A stretch of DNA of 64,000 nucleotides. Origin: Paramecium sonneborni. Taxonomy: Eukaryota > Ciliophora > Oligohymenophorea > Peniculida > Parameciidae. A program made the translations under genes and the position numbers. The stretch covers positions 1 through 64,000 of the forward strand of contig CAJJDN010000082.1 of NCBI GenBank assembly GCA_905182985.1, written 5' to 3'. Below the pieces are notes generated by a model. That model was given only the letters and a program-made list of their open reading frames with translations, was not told the DNA's origin and did not search any database. This document shows, piece after piece, positions 24,579 through 36,267 of this stretch (within the stretch, counting starts at the first letter, position 1; each line of letters begins with the position of its first letter).

Positions 24579-26128
24579 TCATAATTCATATATTGAATAT
24601 CCTAAATTCTTATCATCCCAAGAAAACAGATATTTTCCATTATTTGTGGCTGTTCCAAATATTTGAATTGTTTCAAAATTCACTTAATCAAATATTTTAA
24701 ACTTCCCATCATTCATCTCTCTAATTAAATAAATGTATTTTTTATGTCTCACTAATATTTGATTCCTCTCTTAATTGTAAATGATCGGAAAACGATATTC
24801 ATCAGGTTTCTAATTATTTGTTATTAGTTAAATTGTCTTTTCTGAATTCTCCTAAAATTTTCCTTCTTTTAATTCAAATACATAGAGTTTATCTATTTCT
24901 TTTCCACCATTAATCCAAATAAACTAATATCTTTAATAAACTTAACCTTTAATCCTTCATATTAAATAGATTATGTAACATAATATTTGAATTCAAACTT
25001 ATCTTATTACTTTCTTTCCCAAATAATAATTTAATTCTTATCTTCTGCACAAGATACTAATTAATTTTCTGATTAATTTAAACTTAATGCAGTAACTTTA
25101 TTATTATGTTTTTCCAATGAATAAAGATAAGTTAATTCATTTTGATTAAAATCAACCCTCCATACTTTGATTGCTTTATCAAAACCACCAGAAAAGAGTG
25201 TATTCTCATTTGAATTCATTATTATACACATTATTAAGTTACGATGTTATTTATAAGGTTATGAACTAATCCATTTATTTTAGTTCCCTTATTTCCAACA
25301 TCTAATTGTTTTATCATAAGAACCAGAAATAAAAGAATTGTTTTTCTAACTATAAATTAAACAATTAATCCAATCACTGTGCCCTTATAAAGTGTTTATT
25401 AATTTGATAGTTCCATTTATAAAACTCCATATTTTTATATCATTATCTTCAGTTGATACCATTATAGACCCAGAAGCATCAAAAGCTATTGCTCTGCATC
25501 TTTTGCTTTACTTCACAGATTAATCAATTAACTTTAATTTGATTTTATTTTCTGATGGTTATTTTTTCTAAATGATATTAGTGAATTGGAACTTTAATTC
25601 ATTTAAGTTTAGCTTATCTTTATCTTAAATATATATTTCTAAGTTATTATATAATTTAGTCATCCATGACCTATTGATATTATCAATTAGATTTATATTG
25701 TCAACATCACTATTCTTAATGAAGCGATCTAATTCTTCATAAAAACTGTATTCACAGCATTATTTCCTTTAAGTCGATAAATGCTCGTTCCAATCTTATG
25801 CTATTCTGATTATAGATTCAAATAATTTGATATATTAAGACATTAATTGTTGAGTGATTGTTATGAATGTTTGAAGTTTTTGAATAGTTTATGAAGCAAG
25901 ATTTTCTTAGTTACTAATCTTACTCTCTTATTTATCTTCAATTAATTAAATTATTTTTTTAAATTCAATTGTCTTGACATCCTATTCTTTATTTTCTATA
26001 CATTGATTACACAAGAATCTTTATTTCTTGTCTAACTTTGGGTCTAAGGCAACCAGAAGGATTGGTTAATCATGTTTATTTTAACATTAAAAATCTTTTT
26101 CATTCTCTATCATTATTGGTTTATTCAT
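24579..26128 (-). CDS. WD40-repeat protein with N-terminal Cys pair
   Basis: Intact 508-residue protein once a 23-nt intron near 24920 (GTTAAG...TTAG) is removed; the remaining length is an exact multiple of three. The N-terminus has FQCQNKHDQPILL and RFLCNQCIENKE, a possible small zinc-binding CxxC region. A coiled linker with many Gln follows. The C-terminal half has WD40 blades: AFDASGSIMVSTEDNDIKIW, SFISGSYDKTIRCW, TLFSGGFDKAIKVWRVDF, LVSCAEDKNQIIIWER, FIWINGG and YLFSWDDKNLGYSIYEL. Blade-ending Trp residues are TGG throughout. WD40 propellers serve as protein-binding scaffolds; no specific partner can be named. It belongs to a Paramecium-expanded type, and a broken paralogue lies 3 kb away. 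Confidence 0.85.
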
Positions 26129-26324
26129 TTTTAATATATTTAACATAAATTGTGATTAAAAATCAATTCCATATAAACTGAGAAGAAGCAGGATTTTGAT
26201 TTTTCATTTCATTGAATTAGCATGATGGTAATAACTAATTTTAAAGCTATTTAATACCATTTTTATATCATCAATCATTAAAACCAAATTCAATAATTCA
26301 ACTTATCTTAGCTATCAGACGCTA

Positions 26325-26527
26325 ACGTAGTTCAAACAGATGAAAAACAGACTAATAAGACAGATCTTTTCAATATCGAATTTATTTAATTCATATATTT
26401 TAATATATTTTCATTTATAATTAAATAGATAAGCACCATTCAAGTTCATACCTCTTATATCTCCATTATCAAATTCTGATCCAAAAAAATTACTCAATTT
26501 TAGGTTTGCTTTGAAATTATTATCCAT
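26325..26527 (-). pseudogene. Pentapeptide/WD-type N-terminal scrap
   Basis: Reads MDNNFKANLKLSNFFGSEFD and NGDIRGMNLNGAYLFNYK, then TGA (26411-26413), then KYIKIYELNKFD. Large ciliate WD40 proteins often have a stretch of the form INxxGMNLNGAxLFNCxWKxLxIxELNxLDGH before the propeller. The TGA falls where that Trp is expected. Nothing like a propeller follows, so this is a short relic. The family link is from memory of the motif and would need a profile search. Confidence 0.5.
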
Positions 26528-27603
26528 GTCCGTTAATCATTTTTTTGAAACAATGAGAGATAGTTTAGCTTTAGATTAATAAATCTAACTCTCAAAAAAG
26601 GCTGCATAAAACAATTTTCAATCCTAGATAGTTAAAGTAAATTATCAAGTTATTAGATCAATCTTATCTTAAGTGAATATATAATTTTCTAAAAGCATTA
26701 AAATGTGAGGCTTATTTAGTTATTTGTTCTGATTATAAAATCTTTTCTCTTTGTGATTTATCAAAGCCTTTTAAAACAATTTAAAATTAAAGATTATTAA
26801 AAGTATTTCTGCCTAAAAAATTCCTTTCAGGTGATATAGTTTAATCGCTATGTCTTTTTAGAAAATTTTGTATCTAGAGTAGATTCTTTAAATTAAAGCT
26901 GCTTAATCTCTATTAAAATATATAAATAATATATACTTCTGAACAATCAAATTTTCTGAAGTAAAGTTTCAAAATTTTTAACTACCAATTGCTTATTTTG
27001 CAGTGTAATAACTATTAGGTAGATCATGGTATGATATATATTTAATTTAACAATTTTCTTTTTCATTACAATCTTCCTCTTTAATATGTGGTAGACTATC
27101 AATTCTAACCATTCTAAAAAATAATGATGATATCCCTTGTATAATTAAAGTTACCACAAAAAAAATCACTCCTATATAATAAACAAAAACTTTTCACAGA
27201 TTTCAAGACATTAGCCCTTACCTACCAACAGTAACAATTTTGTACTGAAATTGACCTGAAAAACTTAAGTAGAACAACAGTAACCTAATAATATTAATCC
27301 AATAAATGATATTTTACGGATATAAATCATTAGATTAATAATTGAAAATAATCTTGATATTACTGATTTAGCATGAGTAATATTTGAGGCACACTAAAGG
27401 TAATCATAAATGTTGTTACAAAATGAAAAGCCATTTAAAGGAATATATAATCATAAATTCAATCATGAATATTAATGGCTATAAAATATTCTAATATATT
27501 GAAATATTATTTTAATTAATATATTAATAATTCAATTCTATATCTACTTGTTTACTGTTGTATTTAAATATAAAAATCCTAGTATGACTGATAAATAAAT
27601 AAA
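26528..27603. other. No recognisable gene
   Basis: AT-rich sequence left of the assembly gap. Short open runs exist on the minus strand, but no motif or gene structure was seen. Confidence 0.35.
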
Positions 27604-27829
27604 NNNNNNNNNNNNNNNNNNNNNNNNNNNNNNNNNNNNNNNNNNNNNNNNNNNNNNNNNNNNNNNNNNNNNNNNNNNNNNNNNNNNNNNNNNNNNNNNN
27701 NNNNNNNNNNNNNNNNNNNNNNNNNNNNNNNNNNNNNNNNNNNNNNNNNNNNNNNNNNNNNNNNNNNNNNNNNNNNNNNNNNNNNNNNNNNNNNNNNNNN
27801 NNNNNNNNNNNNNNNNNNNNNNNNNNNNN
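27604..27829. other. Assembly gap (226 N)
   Basis: A run of N. Apparent open frames across it are meaningless. Confidence 0.99.
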
Positions 27830-28620
27830 CATTTAATTAAAAATTAGATGGTTGATGAATAGATATTATATTTAATAAAAATGAATTTCAAGAAGGTTTG
27901 TAATTATTTTATTATTTTTAAGGTATCTCTTTATATTATAATACTTGTGTAAAAGTATCAGAAATAAATAAATCGAAGTACTTAAAATTTTCGATAATTT
28001 ACAGTAAGAGGAAGAACCCTAAAATATAGAAATAATGTCTTAATAAGATTATTAATCACATTTACTTTTAAGGAAATTGATTATATATTGATTTATTGTT
28101 TGATTTTAGAACTAATTTGTATAGGTCTGAAAAAGCAAAATAGATATATTTATAAAACCTTAAAATTAAATTTGCAAGGGTAATTTTTTTGTAGAGTTTA
28201 ATTTATAGATCCATCCAATTAATCAAATTTAATAGTTAATCCTGATAATCAGAAATGTGAAATAATCTAAAAAGGTTAAGATTATTGATTAATAAAGGAA
28301 TATAAACATCGATTTTAAACATTATGAAAAAAGATTGTAAATATAAAGGCTATATTTTATCAACTAAAAATAAGGTAATTTAAGAATAACATTTATTTTG
28401 AATTTATTGATCTTTATAATTTTTAAAAATAGCCTACTATATATACTTATTTATTTAGATACATTTTTTGAATGCTTTGTTAACAATCTATGAAAAAAAT
28501 TATTTCAAATGATGAAGAATAAAATTAAAATATGCTCTTAAAATGAAAAGAATTAATGAATGATTTAGTTCAATGTCTACAAAAATAAGATTATATTAAA
28601 TATAATATTAATTTTACTAT
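27830..28620. other. No recognisable gene
   Basis: AT-rich spacer between the gap and the 3' end of the repeat-protein gene. Confidence 0.4.
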
Positions 28621-30364
28621 TCAATGGTTATATTAACATTAGCCACGTTTTTAATTCTCATTTTTATCCATTTCTACCCATGTACCTATTTTTTTTCCTT
28701 CCATATTATATTCACCAACATAAGTAATCCATGTATATCCTTCTTTCAACTCTACCCATTAACCTACCTTAATCCCTAAAGTGCAATCATATGATCCACC
28801 ACCACTAACATATTATATTCTTAGTATTTACATTTTTCGATATTCTCCATTTCCACTTCTATCTTGCATAATATCCCATCTACCAACTTTTTTACCTGTT
28901 ATATTATATTGACCATTATGAATGATTAATGTATCCAAATCAAATTTTTCATCCAACTCTACCCATTTCCTAATCTTAATTCCAGAATCTATATCATATG
29001 ATCCACCTCCACTAACAAACTATAGTTTTAATATTTACATTAATATTCCATCTAATGTTATATCCCATCTACCTATTCTCTTACCATACTAATTATATAC
29101 ACCACTATAGGTGACTTATTTATCACTCCAAAACTCTTCATCCAAATCTACCCATTTCCCTATCTTATTTCCTGAACAACTATCATATAATCCACCACCA
29201 CTAACAAATCATCTCACAATTATAAATTACAATGATTTTCCCTTATATTCAATATTCCATCTATCTACTTTAACACCATCCTAATTATATTCACCATTAT
29301 AAGTGATTTAAGAATTATACTTAAAGCCTTCCCACAAATCTATCCATTTTCCGACTTTAATTCCATATAAATTATCATAAGAACCACCACCACTACCATA
29401 TTAATATATTTAATTAGTATTTACATTTATTGATATTCCTGTTCATAGTATTTACAAAACATACTATCCCATCTACCTACTTTTTTACCATTCTTATTAT
29501 ATTCACCACTATACATAACTTATTTATCAATCTAAAACCTTTCATCCAACTCTACCCATCTTCCAATCTTATTTCCAGAATAAATATGATAGTACCCGCA
29601 ACCGCTAACATATTTATATTTATAATATTACATTGATATATATCCCTAGCCATTATTTTTATCTTACAGAATATCCCATTAACCGATTTTAATACCTTTC
29701 TTATTGTATTCTCCTCTATAAATGATTTAGGAATCGCAATAAAATCCTTCCCCCAATTCTACCCATTTTCCTTTTTTATAACCTTCTTCATTATTGTAAT
29801 ACCCACCGTAACTAAATAATTTAGAATAAGTACATAATCTTGGCATCCTAAATATATTTCCACTGCCCTCTTTTTAAATCATTATAATATTCACCAATCA
29901 AATAAACTTTAGCTTTACTATATTTTTTTATCAATTAGTATCATTTACGTCCAAAAATTATTTTTTATTACTTTCCATATACCTTGCTTGAAACCATCAA
30001 CAAAGTATCCACCAACATCTTTTAGAATATTTCCTTAAAATGTCGCTATCCACCTTCCACATTTTTTATTTTCTAATCCATATTCACCTTGCCATTTAAA
30101 ATATCGAATCAATTCCAAGTTAATCAGTATTTCTGGATTTTTAGAAATATCTATGATTATATCGCTTTTTATTATAATAACTAAATATTACACCCGTAAA
30201 ATTTCAGAATTCCTTGAATAGATAATTTTGTAATCTTTTGTAAAAATAATTTTAATTTTAATTTTCTCACATTTATCATAAATTTCTAATTCTTTTGTAT
30301 TTTATTCCCACTTTGATATATCTAAATTAGATATTTTCGAATCATTTTCAAATTGTTACATCAT
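28621..30364 (-). CDS. Tandem-repeat protein (MORN/YwqK-like), one exon per repeat
   Basis: An intact 515-codon gene once seven introns are removed. The units carry GGGSYD, G(I/N)K(I/V)GKWVELDE, then (T/M)YxGEYN..GKKVGRWD, resembling MORN and bacterial YwqK-type antiparallel beta repeats. Introns on the plus-strand coordinates are 28805-28831, 29012-29038, 29201-29230, 29393-29424, 29605-29631, 29812-29833 and 29918-29948. The five exons between the first six introns are 180, 162, 162, 180 and 180 nt, that is 60 or 54 codons, each one repeat with the intron just before the GGGSYD-type motif and always in the same phase. The N-terminal 150 residues (starting MMQQFENDSKISNLDIS) precede the repeats. 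Function is unknown; MORN-type repeats commonly bind membranes or scaffolds. Apparent internal TGA codons all lie in introns. Confidence 0.85.
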
Positions 30365-31799
30365 TTTAATATTTGCTATTATTTTTATTATTTTAGAAAA
30401 GTTATATATTTAGAATCGAATTATATAAAACTTAGAAATTAATTAATAATTTATATTATTCTTCAGATCCATTAAAATTCTAATTTATAGCTTATCTTTT
30501 CAAATATCATTCTAAAAAAGATTAGTTTAAAAGAAAAAAACATTCACTTTTCCTTCTTTATTGATCTATTAATCCTTTTAATATATTAAAACTCTTATAC
30601 TTGAATATAAATAATCTTAAGATCATTTAGAATTTGATTAAAAAAATAGAGATTTTTAAAGTATGATTTTTCTTTCTTTCCTTCTTGATTGACAATTTTT
30701 ATATTTTATTTATTTACTCATTCTGACAATAGTTATCAAGATATTAATAGGGTATTTATTATTAGCACACCCAACAGGATGGTATTGATTTATTTTAATA
30801 CAACCTTAATAAAGTTGCTACATATAAAGTATTATTGTAAATCTAATAATCAGACAGCGGCAAATGGTTTATAAAAACATAGTGATAATTTAAATATATA
30901 AAATCAATAACGATAAAACTGTTGAAAAATTTAGCAAAAATATATGAAAAGCCATAAATATAATCTTAATTACTTAATTAAGTTCCAAATTAGACAAAAT
31001 TGCTTTTTTTAAAAGATTGTTTGTTTATCATCAAAACAACATCGTTACTCAATTAAATTATTTATGTTTAGAAAATTTATTTAAGGGTTAATCGCTTATG
31101 TAATATTTGCGTTAGGTTATATTTATTCTTATTCGCATAAATTCTTTTGATACATCCTTTATGTCAATCCTTTTTCCAATAGTCTCTTGTTCAATTAATA
31201 AATATGCTTTAACATTTTTTTCTTATATTCAAATGAAAATAATCTAGTTTCCCTTATTAAGGATATTTTTAAGCTCTTGGTTCTAGTATATAGCATAATC
31301 AACTATAAATATATAAATATAAAATTAAATATGAATAATTAAATTTTTAAAGTAATAATTACTCCAAATAATTAACAAATATGGAAAATGGCATGTTTTA
31401 TAAAAAAGTTCATTTGAATTAAATTATTTGCATATAACTATCAATTTATTAAAAATAAATTAATTGGCTAATACATGTACGATATCCTAATATTCCATAG
31501 AATTATTAGATTTTATTCAAATAAAAATTCATATTAGAGGGAATAGAAATAAAAACCTCAGAAGGATTAAGAATTAAAGAAATCTAAATTTTAAAATTTG
31601 ATGAAAACTAATAATAATTATATTTAAACAAATTCTCTTATTTCAGTATTAAGATGCTGATTGCTGGCTATATGAATGATAAATGCAAATGTTTAAAGAA
31701 AGGCCAATTGAAATTTAAAATTTTGAATGATGCTGGGATAATTTACAGCAATAATTGATTTAAATTAGTAAAGAAACTTTGAAAATCAAATATTATTTA
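30365..31799. other. No clear gene
   Basis: Traces on the plus strand around 31550-31790 (for example FSIKMLIAGYMNDKCKCLKK) look partly coding but break on TGA. Nothing was identified elsewhere in this stretch. Confidence 0.35.
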
Positions 31800-32171
31800 A
31801 TATGAAAGAAAAAATTGATTCAATCACAAATATTAAAATGAAAAATAATAATTATAATAAGATCATAAAAGGTACCAAAAATTAGCTTAGATTACTTTTT
31901 TATTACGAGAAATCTATCCACATATTAGAAGATAATAAGCATAAATAAATTTTATCATAATATAATCAACTTTTATAGTAAAATAAATTAAAACTCCAAT
32001 TAGACAATCAAGACTCATAATAAGAATTGTATTTAGCCAAAAACGCTTAAGTGTTTCAAGGAGAATTTTAAAATCACTTAGGAATGCATCTAAAGAAATT
32101 GTTGCAATAACGAAGAAACATTATATAAGAAAATGTTAATAACCCTAAAAAAAGTAAAAATTCATTGTGAT
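31800..32171 (+). CDS. Hypothetical Gln/Asn-rich ORF
   Basis: Open frame starting MKEKIDSITNIKMKNNN near 31801 and ending KKSKNSL-TGA. It contains YYEKSIHILEDNKHKQILSQ and QQELYLAKNAQVFQGEF, with helical, TPR-like spacing. About 120 residues, no intron seen. It could be a TPR fragment. Upstream coding-like traces suggest the real gene was longer or is decayed. Confidence 0.4.
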
Positions 32172-33189
32172 AAATAATTTAATTTATACAATAAATCTTT
32201 TTAAATCGGAAGTAAATCAAAAATCTTAAAAATCATGAATTTGATTAAGAATATCAAGAAATTAGTTTTTATCTAGTTCATTATCGATTATGATTCGAAT
32301 AATTTAAGAGAGTCTATGATCTTAATCAGAAGATATTTTTAAGGTAATATAAAATTTGTTCATATTAAAAATATTTTTTAATTACTCACTATTTGATTTA
32401 AAAAATCTTATGAATATCAAACATCCTTCCTTATAAACTACTGGAATTTAGATGTATTTAAAATGAAACAAACATATCATTTTTCTAAAATTGATGTGAT
32501 GTAGACTTGGCGTAACCTAAAAAAATAAGAATGATTCTCCATTAAAATCTTTGTTCAGAAGTAATTTCTAATTATATTGTGATATGATTTTGTAAAATAA
32601 TTTTATGACTACTTTCAAAATATAAAGCTAATAATTTAATCTATAATTATTACTTAATTTTTTATTTATTTTTTAAAAATCCTGAAATTATTTTATCTTA
32701 AATAAATTTTATTCTAATTATAAACTATTTTTTATTATACATTTATTTATATTTAAATTATAAAATTATATCTAAGAAAAAATATTTTTATCAAATGCCA
32801 TTTTAGAAATTAAAATGATTACTTTTTTCATTCCAGTTAGATGAGAAATTTAGAATATATATTGATTAAAATTTATCATTTTAATTGAATTTTTCACAAT
32901 TCTATTTTATAGTAGCTAAAGATAATAATTAGATATAATCTTTTGAGTTTATAATTACAATTTAAATGTAAAGTCATAAGATTAATAAAAAATAATAAAA
33001 TAACTATGATATAACATAATTGCACTAATATTAAGAAACTAATATTGATATCTCTTATATGATTAATTTTTGAAAAAAGGAAAATGGATAGAATTAGCAG
33101 ATTGTTTTTATAGGTTTTTACTAAATGATATAAATTTATATTAGTAATAATCAATAATATTAATAAGGAAATAAGGCTGTTATATGAGA
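32172..33189. other. No recognisable gene
   Basis: AT-rich sequence. The minus-strand open run near 32894-33154 is Ile/Leu/Asn rich and most likely chance. Confidence 0.35.
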
Positions 33190-33420
33190 TATTTATTAAA
33201 AGGAAAAGGGAAGGTGGAAGTTGATGTAAATAACTAATATATTTTATATTAGCGGTGGTGATAAGTCAGGTTAGATGGGTTTATTTATCCACTAATTTTA
33301 GTTGTATTATTTTGATATTTATTTTTTTAGTTAAAGTCACATTAAAAATGATGGTGAATTTTTATATGATAAAGAAATATGGAAGATGGGATATAAATGA
33401 AAATTCAATAAAAATGTAAT
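33190..33420 (+). pseudogene. Relic unit of the MORN/YwqK-like repeat, opposite orientation
   Basis: The plus strand shows the same building blocks as the gene at 28621-30364 in the same order: an intron-like segment ending in TTAG before GGTGGTGATAAGTC, then near 33333 AAGTCACATTAAAAATGATGGTGAATTT, matching the VTYNGEY block, and near 33385 TATGGAAGATGGGATATAAAT, matching YGRWDI. The blocks are in different frames, and the GKW block is lost. It is a solitary decayed unit about 3 kb from the intact array. Confidence 0.45.
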
Positions 33421-36267
33421 TTCATTATTTACATATATATTTTTATTCATATTTAATAAAATACAAGATTAAATTTACATGAAATTATCAATTATGCTAA
33501 ATGATATTAATAAAGAATCAGTTTTTTATTAATTTATTTGTAAATTGAAATTAATAATTTCTTAATTTTTCCTATAAATAATTTTTCTTAATATTTATTG
33601 ATATTTGATAATTTTAATATCATCTAAAAAATATGTATTTTTTCTGATTTTCATTTTTGGGGATTAAATTATAATTAAGGTCTTCAGGATTTCATTTGAA
33701 CTAATTGGTATAATAAAATAAAATATGATCTCCATTTAGTTAATCTCTATTATTATAAATGAATATAAGCACGTTCAGAATATACAATCAAAAAAATAAG
33801 ATATTAATTATCAAATTTAAACTAAATAGTTGTGTTGAAGGGGATAATCAATAAAGTTTAATTATTATTCGATAAACCCCTAACCTTACTATCTCTTAAT
33901 CTAATTGGAATGTAAAACAATAGAAATGTAGTTTAAAAAACCCAAAAATACATTAGATCCTACTTTTCTACTAAAAGAAATTTAAAAACATTTTTTTTCT
34001 AGCCTAGAAATGGCATAAAAATTTGAAAAAAACCAATATATATTAGAATATATAAAGAACTCTTATTTGAGTTTTATCTTAAATTATCTAAATTTCATTA
34101 TTAATATAGCCTAACTTATTTTAGAACTCATCATTTCAAATATTTTTGATGAATGAGATACTTAAAAAATTGTATTCTAAAATACCAACAGTTTTTTTCG
34201 GTTAAATCATTATATTTAAAAAAGATCAATTCTATATTGAACATCTAAATCTATATATGTTGTCTTTTTTTTTTACATATATCTAAATTATATTTTTACT
34301 TGATTTGATGTTTAGAATGTAATCACTATTTAAGAATATCTTTATTGTTGCTCAATCTCAACAAAATAGTTTTTTAATTCAATCTTATCTTAATCTTGTT
34401 AAAAAATCTTTAATTAACAACGACCATGATTATTCAACTAGTCTGACTAATAATCTTATTCTTAGTAATTTTGTTTAAATGATCAGTAAATTCTATCTTA
34501 TATTTTGAGTTTTATTCAACAATTTTTTCTAACAATTTTATTTTTTGAATAATTAAATAATTCTTGATTTTCATTTATCCAACTATTTCCATTTTTATCT
34601 TTTCAAATTGAATATAGACTTAAAAAAAATTAGTTAGATTTCAAAAATGCATAAATTTTTTCTTAATCTCACTATTTTCTTAAATTTTCAAATAAACATT
34701 TAAAATAGCTTTTTATATTTGGAAATTTTTTTTTTTAAATTTTAAGTTTTTTCATATATACGACATTTAAAGTGAAATGCCGAGTTGAGTTTGACAATTA
34801 TATAGTTTTGTCTGTTACCTAAGGATTAAGAATTACTAAAGATACCATTCAGTTTCCACTGATTAAGTTATTTTTTAATCTAAGAATCTAAAACTGAAAT
34901 GCTGGTATTTTATTTAAACAAGAAAATATATGTTTGACTAGATTCATATCCAATAGATAAAGTTTTGTAAAAATATAAGGGGTTTTATATAAAATAAAAC
35001 TGATAATTTTATATAACATAAATTGAAAACTTCATTTTGTGAATACTTGAATAATTGATAACAAGAGCAAGTTTTTATTTCTAAAAGTACCGATGAACAA
35101 GTCTTAATTTATTGTAAACTAAAATTGAATTGTTAAAATCATTAGCTTTAAGCATTTTTATATTATAAAGGTATCTTTAAATTAAATTAATAATTTTATT
35201 TATAGAAAGCATTATAATGTACAATTAATTTTAGTTATAATCTAATTATTATAAAGAATTATTTGATAAAGCTAAAAAGATTGCAAGCGGATTAAATATT
35301 CATTACTTATATTAATAAGAATAATATATTATATTAGAATCACTTCTTCTACCCTTTTAGTTTAGTGTAATTTTACCTTAACATTTGTAATAGTTTTGTT
35401 CTTTTAAACTCTTTTCTGAATAATAATACATCATGTCAATAAAAATTATTAGATTTACAGTTTCTAATTTTGCATAAGCAAAAATCTCAAACATAATTAC
35501 AAACATTTTTATAGATTAAAAATAGTTATTTTTTTTTTAAATTGTTATTTTTTACAATTAAAATCTTTCAATCGAAATATTTAAAATTTGAAGAATTAAT
35601 CTAAATTTGAAATCATATTACAAAAATAAATATTAAATAAATTGCAGTTGATTAATATTACTGTTTGCTAAAATATCAATATAAATTAAAAATTATAATC
35701 TAAAGGGGTATCAAATTAAGGGAATGAGATTTATTTTATTATTAAGAATTATGTCAACTAATTAATGATTATGATTCTTTTATGCAAAATCTTCAATTCA
35801 TTCTGTTTTTATATAAACATTATTTTACATTACTATTAATTAATCTGAAAAATAATAAATTGAAATATTTTTGCTCTTTCTTACAACAATGAGATTATTG
35901 ATATATTATAAATTTTCATTTAAAATAATTAAAATTATATTGACTCTTAAAAGAGTTTTCGAAATGACTATGATGAATTTTGTAACTGTATTCAATACAT
36001 TTAATTATTACTTAAATTAATTTATAGATTTTTCTTTAATGATATTAAGGTGATTTGCTATAAGTTCAAATTCATTACATTATTGTCCCAATAAGTAAGT
36101 ATATGAGAATGTGATAAATTTATATTTCATCTATTGGATAAATAAGAGAATTCATCAAAAAAAGATTTATTATTTTATTTATCCTAACTTTATTTTAAAT
36201 TAATAATAATATGTTGAATATTAAATAATTTTATTTAAATTATTTTTTATTATATGTATAAATCATT
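33421..36267. other. Long stretch with no recognisable gene
   Basis: About 2.8 kb of very AT-rich sequence. Minus-strand coding-like traces occur around 34000-34560 (Lys/Leu/Ile rich) but are broken by TGA, and no motif was recognised. This is unusually long for gene-dense Paramecium macronuclear DNA. Confidence 0.4.

Noticed and set aside
27524..27832. Minus-strand open frame across the gap
   Set aside because: Three quarters of it is undetermined bases; the remaining 25 codons have no coding signal.
29430..29636. 68-codon plus-strand frame
   Set aside because: It lies opposite the repeat-protein gene; the sense strand has the conserved repeat motifs and introns.
28621..30364. Repeat-protein gene as a pseudogene with internal TGA and frameshifts
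   Set aside because: All apparent stops and shifts disappear when the seven conserved mini-introns are removed, and the coding total is an exact multiple of three.
32894..33154. 86-codon minus-strand frame as a gene
   Set aside because: Ile/Leu/Asn/Tyr-rich composition with no motif, as expected from translated AT-rich noise.
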